A stretch of DNA of 13,567 bases from Bacteroidales bacterium (lineage in GTDB: Bacteria; Bacteroidota; Bacteroidia; Bacteroidales; ML635J-15): the NCBI GenBank assembly GCA_023228725.1, contig JALOAQ010000081.1, positions 1-13,567 of the forward strand. The letters are read 5' to 3'. The position numbers and the translations under genes were made by a program. Shown here piece after piece: positions 1 to 6,240 of the stretch (position 1 is the stretch's first letter; every line of letters starts with the position of its first letter). The notes under the pieces were generated by a model. The model did no database searches. It saw nothing but the letters and a program-made list of their open reading frames with translations, and was not told where the DNA came from.

Positions 1-2106
1 ATATTTAAGTCCAATATCCAAACGATGATAGTCTTTCATTTTACTGGAATTTCGCTCTCCATATATAAAAGCCTCATAAATTTCATTAGTATGCGGATCT
101 ACAACATTTTGCCTTCCTAAAACAGGTGTTATTGGTAATCCTGACTGATAATTCCACACAAGACTTAAACTAAGTTTTTTATTTATTTTTCTATTTATAA
201 AAATGCTAACATCATGAGGTCTATTATATTCATATAAATATTCTTTTCCATCATTAATATTATTGAACTTACGAGTAGATTTACTTAAATGATAAGAAAT
301 CAAACCAGTCCATTTTCCACAATTCTTTTTAAACATAAATTCAAGACCATAAACTTTTCCCACACCTCCTGTTTCTATCGACTGTTTCCAGTTTTCGAGT
401 TCTGACAAATAGTAAACATTTTTTTCTGATGTAATTAAATTATATAATTCTTTATCATAAACACCTATGTTAAGACTAAACATATTGTCATAAAATCCTT
501 TTGACCAAGACAAAGATTTTTGTAATGAACTTGAAACTGGAATATCCTTACACGAAGGAATCCAAATTTCATTCACATAAATATTTCCAGATGATATTAA
601 CAAATGTGATGCTTGGCTAACCTGCATATAGTTAAAGTTTATTACACCAAGTTTATTAAAATTAAAGTTTATGTCAAATCTTGGTTCAATAAAAAACTCC
701 TTTGAATTTGATAAAAAGTAGTTTCCTACCCTAGCTCCTAGTTCAGTTTCAATGAATTTAAAAAACTTAAATTTATTTGACAAAGAAATTGAAGAATTAT
801 TAATTTCTTCAGATAAAACTTCATAATAATTTTCTTTTCCCAAAACTCTGTAGTCATATGGAGTATAAATAAAATGACTCAAATGTAGCCCTCCAATAAG
901 TGTCCAATTTCTCATAAGATTAAAAGACCAAACTGAATTTAATGAAATTTCTTGAACTTTCGATTCAAATTTATTTTTAAATCCTTGATTTATAGAATTG
1001 TTAAAAGATTGTAGATCTTTTACCCTATATCCAGAATATGAAATGTTTGTTTTTATAAAAATTTTTGGACTTATAATACTATTCCAAGAAACAGCCCCCA
1101 TTAAACTTCCCCAAATATTATTTGCTTTTATTTTTGAATTAAATAAATCTAAATCATCTTTTTTATTCCAAATCTTTAAATAATCATCTCCTTGAAACAA
1201 ATTCATTGAAATTGTGTTACGTGAATTTATTTTCCAAACTGACTTAAAATTTACATCATGAAAACCGTAAGAGATAAAATAATCTCCTCCATCAGACAAG
1301 CCACTAGCGGCAATCATTAAAACATCAAAAAGAGTTTTTCTAGTAGTGAAAATATACGTAATCTTGTCTGTAAATTTCCCCTCAAGACTTAAGTTTACAT
1401 CAGTCAATCCTATCCCGAAACTTCCTTTGAATCCATTAGCACTACCTGAACGTTGAGTAATATCAATTATTGATGAAAGCTTTCCTCCAAATTTAGCAGG
1501 GAATCCTGATTTATAAATTGTAATATTATTTATGATATCGGGATTAAAAACAGACATAAATCCGCCTAAATGATTTACATAAATTAAAGGAGTGTTATCT
1601 AAAATAAATAAATTTTGTCCGGGATCGCCACCTCTTACAACCAATAAACTAGAAGCTTCACTTTGCGACTGAATTCCTGGTAATATTTGAGTAGATTTCA
1701 CAACATCAGGCTGTGCAGTTAAACTTGGAATTTGTTCAATTTCTTTAAGTTCTAATTTTGCTACATTTACAGTTTTATCAGATTCTACACGTATTACAAC
1801 TTCGTCTAATTGATATGCCAATGGCTTTAAATAAATATTTTGAATATTATTTTGTGATTGATTTATTTTTATAATTTGTGTTTCATAGCCAATGAAAGAC
1901 ACTTTAAGTTCAGTTGAATTAGTTTTAATTGAATAATAAGCCTGAGAATTAGTGCTTGTTCCGTTAGAGTTTACTGTGTCAACAATATTTGCTCCGATAA
2001 TAGCTTCATTTGTTTCGGCATCATATACATACCCTGAAACCGTAACTTGTGAGTACGCAAGTAATACAGAAAATGTAAATAATATAACAAATTGAACTTT
2101 AAGCAT
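1..2106 (-). CDS. TonB-dependent receptor, 3' end cut by window edge
   Basis: Outer-membrane, energy-coupled importer of the Bacteroidota type; the substrate cannot be told. I translated the reverse strand from the ATG at 2106 and the frame stays open for 702 codons to base 1, so the C-terminus lies outside. Residues 1-20 are a signal peptide (MLKVQFVILFTFSVLLAYSQ). About 21-105 form a carboxypeptidase-regulatory-like beta-sandwich (VSGYVYDAETNEAIIGANI, FIGYETQIIKI). About 105-225 are the plug domain, with PDVVKSTQILPGIQSQSEAS, LLVVRGGDPGQNLFILDNTP and the segment FPAKFGGKLSSIIDI. The rest is beta-barrel strands, including PHDVSIFINRKINKKLSLSL. It starts 2 bp after the stop of the DUF4249 gene, so it is the fourth gene of an operon and is probably translationally coupled. 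The receptor plus DUF4249 pairing is common in Bacteroidota, which supports both calls. Confidence 0.93.
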   Translation of the reverse strand, partial: MLKVQFVILFTFSVLLAYSQVTVSGYVYDAETNEAIIGANIVDTVNSNGTSTNSQAYYSIKTNSTELKVSFIGYETQIIKINQSQNNIQNIYLKPLAYQLDEVVIRVESDKTVNVAKLELKEIEQIPSLTAQPDVVKSTQILPGIQSQSEASSLLVVRGGDPGQNLFILDNTPLIYVNHLGGFMSVFNPDIINNITIYKSGFPAKFGGKLSSIIDITQRSGSANGFKGSFGIGLTDVNLSLEGKFTDKITYIFTTRKTLFDVLMIAASGLSDGGDYFISYGFHDVNFKSVWKINSRNTISMNLFQGDDYLKIWNKKDDLDLFNSKIKANNIWGSLMGAVSWNSIISPKIFIKTNISYSGYRVKDLQSFNNSINQGFKNKFESKVQEISLNSVWSFNLMRNWTLIGGLHLSHFIYTPYDYRVLGKENYYEVLSEEINNSSISLSNKFKFFKFIETELGARVGNYFLSNSKEFFIEPRFDINFNFNKLGVINFNYMQVSQASHLLISSGNIYVNEIWIPSCKDIPVSSSLQKSLSWSKGFYDNMFSLNIGVYDKELYNLITSEKNVYYLSELENWKQSIETGGVGKVYGLEFMFKKNCGKWTGLISYHLSKSTRKFNNINDGKEYLYEYNRPHDVSIFINRKINKKLSLSLVWNYQSGLPITPVLGRQNVVDPHTNEIYEAFIYGERNSSKMKDYHRLDIGLKY

Positions 2107-2108
2107 AA

Positions 2109-2942
2109 TTAGTCTATTGGTGCTTTAATATCACTAAGTGTTTGAGAATATCCACAAAAAATCCCATATCCGTTGTTTATATTAGAAAATAAATTTGTCG
2201 GCACTATACCTGCATTTGAAAAATCAGGGAAACGACTTAAATTATAATTTTCAAAACTTTTAACATATTTATAATAATTAGAATCTACAGACTTTATTAT
2301 TAATTGATATTTGTAATTGTTAATATTGTTGGAATAAAAATGATGTGAAATTTTTACACTTTTTGAAATAATGTCTGTCTCCAACTCAAAATTATCAAAA
2401 AACAAAACTGGATATTCTTCAATAACCTCAGTAACATTTTCATCATATATTAGAATATATGCTTCGAAAAATAAATCTTTTGACAAATCATTTATAATTG
2501 AAAAATTTATTTTTGGCTGAAGTACTCCTTCGTTATCAACCCAAGCATTTTCTATAATATGAAACTCAGAAATATTTACTCTATCTGGAATAAAGCAACT
2601 CGAAGAAACAATACTATTATTTACATTTACTTTTAAATAAAATTTGTCATTTTCTTTTGCAATATAATCAGAAATATAATATCCTTTTTCAACATAATTA
2701 AAATTTAACAAAACAGAATCCTGATTGTACATTTCAATATTTGCATTATTTATATTTGATAACTCATAAGCACCTAAACCATTTGTTAGGGAAACATGTA
2801 AATGAATTTGTTCATCTTGAACTATGATAGAATTAATTGTTATTTTGCTGTTAAAATCCTCAAACTCATCTTGCACAAGTTTTCGGCAAGAAGAACTAAA
2901 TAAAATAATTAAAAAGGCAAATATTAATAATGTTTTTTGCAT
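2109..2942 (-). CDS. DUF4249 family lipoprotein
   Basis: Predicted envelope lipoprotein of the DUF4249 family, which in Bacteroidota is usually encoded beside a TonB-dependent receptor; its biochemical role is not established. The 277-residue product has a lipoprotein signal (MQKTLLIFAFLIILFSSSC, lipidated Cys19), then an N-terminal beta-rich region (ITINSIIVQDEQIHLHVSLT) and the family-like C-terminal motif NNGYGIFCGYSQ at about 256-267. The length is normal for the family. It starts 4 bp after the upstream small beta-barrel gene and ends 2 bp before the receptor start. By inference it is a periplasmic or surface partner of that receptor. The family call rests on recognising the sequence pattern and the neighbour, without a profile search. 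Confidence 0.85.
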   Translation of the reverse strand: MQKTLLIFAFLIILFSSSCRKLVQDEFEDFNSKITINSIIVQDEQIHLHVSLTNGLGAYELSNINNANIEMYNQDSVLLNFNYVEKGYYISDYIAKENDKFYLKVNVNNSIVSSSCFIPDRVNISEFHIIENAWVDNEGVLQPKINFSIINDLSKDLFFEAYILIYDENVTEVIEEYPVLFFDNFELETDIISKSVKISHHFYSNNINNYKYQLIIKSVDSNYYKYVKSFENYNLSRFPDFSNAGIVPTNLFSNINNGYGIFCGYSQTLSDIKAPID

Positions 2943-2946
2943 AAAT

Positions 2947-3486
2947 TCAGAACTTTAAAATTAAGCCTAACTTAAATCCATTTTGAAAATTTGATTTTAC
3001 TACATTTTTAGAAAAAACAAAACTCCAAGTATAATCAAAATTTAATCCTAAGTTTTTAAATATAAATAATGATAAACCAGCCCCAAGATTAGTGTAAAAA
3101 TAATTTGAAAAGCCACTATTTGTTGCCCTATACAAGAATAAGCCTGTTTGATTTAACACATAGGCATCTGCTCTAAAAAATCTATTATTTGATTCAATAA
3201 AAAAAGGAAGGATATGAAATCTATTTTGAATTCCAACAAAATTTAAAGAAACAAAAGATGATTTAAAATATCGATTATAATAAACACCTGTTTCCAAAAA
3301 TTTGGTAAAACCATAATTTAATGAAACAGAAATTCCTTTTTCCACTTGTTTATATTCAGGCACAAGAGAGTAATTCATTCTTGTAAAAGAAACATCACCA
3401 GTTAATCGCTTATTTATATATGAAGATTTTTGAGCATTTACTAAAAATGGAAATAATATCAAGATTAAAAATATTCTGAGTTTCAT
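2947..3486 (-). CDS. Small outer-membrane beta-barrel protein
   Basis: A 179-residue exported protein of unknown function, probably an 8-stranded outer-membrane beta-barrel. The ATG at 3486 opens a clean signal peptide (MKLRIFLILILFPFLVNAQ). The mature part has alternating amphipathic strands rich in Tyr and Phe (VSLNYGFTKFLETGVYYNRY, LGLNFDYTWSFVFSKN) and ends NGFKLGLILKF, a terminal strand ending in Phe as is typical of barrel proteins. An in-frame TTG at 3504 would add six residues in front of the signal peptide and overlap the upstream gene, so I rejected it. The chosen start leaves 14 bp after the upstream stop. It is the second gene of the four-gene envelope operon. It could instead be a general porin-family protein with no link to transport. 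Confidence 0.8.
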   Translation of the reverse strand: MKLRIFLILILFPFLVNAQKSSYINKRLTGDVSFTRMNYSLVPEYKQVEKGISVSLNYGFTKFLETGVYYNRYFKSSFVSLNFVGIQNRFHILPFFIESNNRFFRADAYVLNQTGLFLYRATNSGFSNYFYTNLGAGLSLFIFKNLGLNFDYTWSFVFSKNVVKSNFQNGFKLGLILKF

Positions 3487-3500
3487 ATAAAAAATGTGAA

Positions 3501-4471
3501 TCAATAATTTATTATTGCAGGATGTGTATCTGGTGTATCACCATAAACATATACTGGACCAAAGTGTGCATCATCTACAAAACCAGGAATAGTTATAGAG
3601 AATTCCAATACAGAACCATATTTTACCTCATTTTTCCCGAAACCTTGTGAATACCAATTATTACCCACCTTATAATGAACATCAAAATTTGTTCTTAACT
3701 CAATCGTTCTATAACACTGAAACCAAATACCTAGCGTTCTTTTTAAAGGACGTACTTTTGCTCCCGCATAACAAGTTGCTTGGTAGTTTAATAAAGGAGG
3801 ACCTAATTCAATTATAGCCATTGACTTAGTTCTATTATTACCTGTTGTGCTTATTGCTGTTTTTTCTTTCCCATTATTTACAGCAACATCTTTTGTCATA
3901 ATAGAATTGCTTTTAATAGTTACAAATTTTTTATTATCAATAAAATTATTATAATTTTTTTCAGTAATATTGCTCAATTCACTGACATCTGCAATATTAC
4001 AAGCAATAAAACACTCATCAAAAACTTTATATGCAATATCTTTTATAACAAAAGTTTTATTAATCCCATACATATAACGAGTAAATTTATCATAATATTT
4101 AGCTTCAACTGTAAATTCTCCATTTTCTTCTTTTATTAATTCTAAATACATTTTATTATTATCAACAAATCTGATAATATCTTCCTGAGTATCAAATTTT
4201 TCAAAATCAATATTTTCATAAAACTCATCACAATATCTACCAAAAGACATATATCCATTTGCTATTTCATAATTTTTTCTTTCTTCATGAGTCATATTTG
4301 CAATTTCAACTAGTTTATTCATAAATTCTTCATTACTTTCATATATTATATATGATTCATTTGTATATGGTTTATCTACTTTTACTTGGACATCTTTATT
4401 ATCTTCCTTTTCACAACTGATTGATAAAACACCTACTAAAGCTATTATAAAGCTTATAAATATTATTTTTT

Positions 4472-4475
<4 letters not shown>
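3501..4475 (-). CDS. Uncharacterised lipoprotein, first gene of the envelope operon
   Basis: I do not recognise a named family for this 324-residue protein. It has a lipoprotein signal with a lipobox ending LSISC, lipidated Cys21. The next residues, EKED, resemble the acidic lipoprotein export signal K-(D/E)2 described for surface lipoproteins of Bacteroidota, so exposure on the cell surface is possible. The first half is acidic and helical (EEFMNKLVEIANMTHEERKN); the second half looks beta-rich and contains three Cys (residues about 234-258) and repeated Trp and Tyr, as in a secreted adhesive or carbohydrate-binding-like domain, but no motif decides this. It precedes the beta-barrel gene by 14 bp. 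Its ATG overlaps the TGA of a small upstream ORF as ATGA, which matters because that ORF carries a dinucleotide repeat. Confidence 0.85.
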
Positions 4476-4850
<375 letters not shown>

Positions 4851-4882
4851 AAAGTTAAAAAATTTAAAAAATTAAGGGATTT

Positions 4883-4940
4883 GTGGGGGTTTTGGCGGGA
4901 TTTTTGTTGCAAAGCAAAACAAAAATCATGACAAAACAGG
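4883..4940 (+). repeat. 58-bp hairpin repeat, copy A
   Basis: First of five same-orientation copies of a unit that begins GTGGGGGTTTTGGCGGGA and ends TCATGACAAAACAGG. Repeat positions 7-55 fold back on themselves: GTTTTG pairs with CAAAAC and GATTTTTGTT pairs with AACAAAAATC around a small GC/AAA loop with a 2-base bulge. The left flank from about 4851, ending AAGGGATTT, is shared with copy E. Confidence 0.95.
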
Positions 4941-5123
4941 CAGAAATAGAAAATTTAATTTTAAAAAAACATGAAAACATAAATCTTAGCTTATTTTATT
5001 AATTAAAAAGTTCGAGTTTTAAAACTCGAACCGATTTCTGAGCGAAAAACGAAACTTTTTTTAAGAATTTACGTAGAATCTAGAATGGGGGTGTTGTTTT
5101 TAGGCTTTTGCAAAAGCAAGAAA
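4941..5123 (+). repeat. Composite repeat interior, copy 1
   Basis: The segment between hairpin copies A and B is a near-duplicate of 8587-8755 between copies C and D. Shared blocks include the first 31 bases (starting CAGAAATAGAAAATTTAATT), TTATTAATTAAAAAGTTCGA and TTTACGTAGAATCTAGAATG. It contains a perfect 22-bp palindrome at 5010-5031 (half-site GTTCGAGTTTT) and a 14-bp palindrome at 5104-5117, the latter absent from copy 2. No coding frame is supported. Confidence 0.9.
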
Positions 5124-5181
5124 GTGGGGGTTTTGGCGGGATTTTTGTTGCAAAGCAAAACAAAAATCATGACAAAACAGG
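5124..5181 (+). repeat. 58-bp hairpin repeat, copy B
   Basis: Identical over all 58 bases to copies A and C, same orientation. It closes the left composite module. The interior separating it from copy A is 183 bp, against 169 bp between copies C and D. Confidence 0.95.
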
Positions 5182-5304
5182 CGGAAAATAAATTTTAATT
5201 TTTAGAAAAAAGCAAAAACCTTAAAGTCAAACTGCTAAACTTTATTTAATAATAATTATTGTGTTTTTGTGGTAATTAATTAGACAGTTTTCAATTATTA
5301 TGGG

Positions 5305-5330
5305 TGGACAGTTTTGGATTATTATATACA
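5305..5330 (+). repeat. 26-bp module-tail repeat, copy 1
   Basis: Begins TGGACAGTTTTGGATTATTA and matches 8889-8914 at 25 of 26 bases. Both copies lie downstream of a composite module in the same orientation (124 bp after copy B, 77 bp after copy D). A degenerate version of the same block directly precedes it at about 5281-5300 (TAGACAGTTTTCAATTATTA). It may mark the right boundary of the module. Confidence 0.8.
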
Positions 5331-5340
5331 CATCGCTTAT

Positions 5341-5403
5341 TTCGGCTCCGCTCAATAAGCGGAAGCAAATAATTGGCACTACCGAGCGTTGAGCGAAGTC
5401 GAA
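5341..5403. repeat. Imperfect inverted repeat (TTCGGCTCCGCTCAA / TTGAGCGAAGTCGAA)
   Basis: A 15-bp arm at 5341-5355 and its near-complement at 5389-5403 (two mismatches) enclose 33 bp. A nested stem GCTTATT/AATAAGC spans 5335-5360. Repeats of the TTGAGCGAAGTCGAA kind are familiar between genes in Bacteroidota genomes. It replaces the 3' part of the ORF fragment that starts at 5500. Confidence 0.75.
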
Positions 5404-5519
5404 ACGCCTGTGTGTGTGTAGAGATAGCCATATTAAGCATAACAAAATTAACAATTTTATTAAAGCCAAAAACATCAATATTCTCCACAGTAAAATTCAT
5501 CTTTTAGATAATTTTTTAT

Positions 5520-5549
5520 CAAAGGTATAAATTTTAATTTTATAACAAA
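5520..5549 (-). promoter_or_regulatory. Promoter-like TTTG-N18-TACCTTTG
   Basis: On the minus strand TTTG (5549-5546) is followed after 18 bases by TACCTTTG (5527-5520), close to the Bacteroidota -33/-7 consensus TTTG and TAnnTTTG. Its predicted start site lies about 13 bases before the ATG at 5500, so the leader would be very short. AT-rich DNA makes chance matches common. Confidence 0.35.
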
Positions 5550-5609
5550 AGAAAAAATAAGAAAATTTTAAAATAAATTTAAAAAAATGTGTTCTTCTTG
5601 AACTTGACG

Positions 5610-5698
5610 AACTTTATAAACTTTTAACCGAATTGGCTGCCGCCTACGGTTAATCACATGTTGTCCTACGGACAAATCAGTTGAAAGTTCATAAAGTT
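5610..5698. repeat. Nested inverted repeats with CCTACGG hairpins
   Basis: Arms at 5610-5628 and 5680-5698 are complementary at 17 of 19 bases. Inside them are TTAACCG/CGGTTAA (5624-5630 with 5647-5653) and a perfect hairpin TTGTCCTACGGACAA (5661-5675). The whole segment could extrude as a branched structure. It lies where the rest of avd, a template repeat and a reverse transcriptase would be expected in an intact DGR, and no coding frame in it resembles any of these. Confidence 0.75.
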
Positions 5699-5764
5699 TC
5701 AAAGTTTGCAAAGTTGAGTTAAACGCTTGGATTGCAACCGAACCATTCAAGTTAAACGAAGTTA

Positions 5765-5814
5765 AATCCGAGTGTAATATTACCATGCACTCGGATTACA
5801 AATCCGAGCGAGCG
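5765..5814. repeat. REP-like triple palindrome AATCCGAG/CTCGGATT
   Basis: AATCCGAGTG (5765-5774) is complementary to CACTCGGATT (5788-5797), and CTCGGATT (5790-5797) is complementary to AATCCGAG (5801-5808), so two alternative hairpins share one arm. Palindromes built on CGGATTTGTAATCCG are familiar repeats in Bacteroidota. The right edge, about 5808-5814, coincides with the point where Avd-like coding stops. Confidence 0.85.
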
Positions 5815-5956
5815 TAAGCAATTCTATTGTTTCTTTTTTCAAGCTCTCACCTACGGTATATTTATATTCCTTGGTAAATTCCTTAGTAAACTGAAATATA
5901 GCCAAAAGCAAATCGTAAGTCGCCTTATATACTGGTAGTTCGTTATACATTGCCAT
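5780..5956 (-). pseudogene. avd: Truncated DGR accessory protein Avd (four-helix bundle)
   Basis: A 58-codon ORF from ATG 5956 (a second ATG at 5950 is also possible). Residues 4-48 include YNELPVYKATYDLLLAIF, FTKEFTKEYKYTVGESLKKE and TIELLTL, which match the N-terminal helices of Avd-type four-helix-bundle proteins. Avd works with the DGR reverse transcriptase during mutagenic retrohoming. Family members are about 120-130 residues and usually continue IYRAN after the ELLTL-like stretch; here the sequence turns into ARICNPSAW and a stop, all encoded by the palindromic repeat at 5765-5814. At least half of the protein is therefore missing. It follows the variable FISUMP gene on the same strand, the usual DGR order of target then avd. 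A non-DGR S23-like four-helix-bundle protein is the alternative, but the neighbour argues for Avd. Confidence 0.75.
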
Positions 5957-5973
5957 TTTTTAAAAAATTTTGA

Positions 5974-5988
5974 CCCCGCTTCGCGGGG
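5974..5988 (-). promoter_or_regulatory. GC-rich stem-loop CCCCGCGAAGCGGGG after the variable region
   Basis: A perfect 6-bp stem CCCCGC/GCGGGG closed by GAA. It contains GCGAAGC, a DNA minihairpin known for exceptional stability. It sits 51 bp past the FISUMP stop and 17 bp before the avd start. In studied DGRs a stem-loop just downstream of the variable repeat promotes retrohoming, so position and form fit. A transcription terminator is the alternative: on the minus strand a run of six T begins after TCAAAA, rather far from the stem. Confidence 0.65.
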
Positions 5989-6002
5989 TATGTTAAAACA
6001 AT

Positions 6003-6034
6003 CAAATAGCCAAATAGCCAAATAGTCAAATAAA
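6003..6034. repeat. 8-bp tandem repeat (CAAATAGC), four units
   Basis: Units CAAATAGC, CAAATAGC, CAAATAGT and CAAATAAA follow one another, the last degenerate. They fill most of the gap between the FISUMP stop codon and the GC-rich stem-loop. Confidence 0.9.
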
Positions 6035-6039
6035 TTAAT

Positions 6040-6240
6040 TTAATCCCTAACGCAGCGCACTGAGTACCCGTTATCCTTGTCGAGGTCGAACCTGCCAACA
6101 TCGCTGTTATTATAGTACAAGTGACGTACCCAAGCGTAATTGCTATCACTCTCAGTAGCCGACCACCAACTACCGTAGCTCCCAAGATAGCTGAAATCAC
6201 CATGGTTGCTACGGTACCCCCCCGGCAGAGCTGTAAAGCC
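6040..6240 (-). other. Candidate DGR variable repeat (VR)
   Basis: Codons 531-596 of the FISUMP gene. I count 92 G/C among the 180 bases at 6061-6240, while nearby 6661-6720 has 11 of 60. Codons AGC, TAC, GAC, CAC, AAC, GAT and TTC cluster in GGYRSNHGDFSYLGSYGSWW and HLYYNNSDVGRFDLDKDNGY, as expected if AAC/AAT codons of a template were mutated at adenines. Framework codons (TGG TGG, GCT TGG, GTG CGC TGC GTT AGG GAT) look conserved, and the GC-rich 3' end would be the homing-initiation site. No template copy is present in this window. Confidence 0.65.

Larger units (their letters stand above)
5291..5500 (-). pseudogene. Possible 5' gene fragment truncated by a repeat
   Basis: From an ATG at 5500 the first 27 or so codons (MNFTVENIDVFGFNKIVNFV and on) look like ordinary coding sequence, and a good promoter-like pair lies just upstream. 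After codon 27 the frame runs into the (GT) run and the inverted repeat at 5335-5403 and becomes an unnatural tail. I read this as the start of a gene whose remainder was lost when the repeat arrived. I do not recognise the protein; chance remains possible. Confidence 0.3.

Noticed and set aside
998..1183. 61-codon plus-strand frame inside the left TonB-dependent receptor
   Set aside because: It lies antisense within a receptor frame that is continuous from 2106 to base 1.
3487..3504. Upstream TTG start for the small beta-barrel gene
   Set aside because: It would place six residues before a clean signal peptide and overlap the preceding gene; ATG 3486 fits better. The TTG starts at 10150, 12245 and 13527 were rejected on similar grounds (natural N-terminus at the next ATG, or an open frame running off the edge).
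5568..5786. 72-codon minus-strand frame across the inverted repeats
   Set aside because: It is made almost entirely of palindromic repeat sequence, overlaps the end of the avd fragment, and has no protein-like domain.
5182..6039. A DGR template repeat or reverse transcriptase next to the variable gene
   Set aside because: I looked for a near-copy of 6040-6240 and for reverse-transcriptase motifs on both strands across the window and saw neither.
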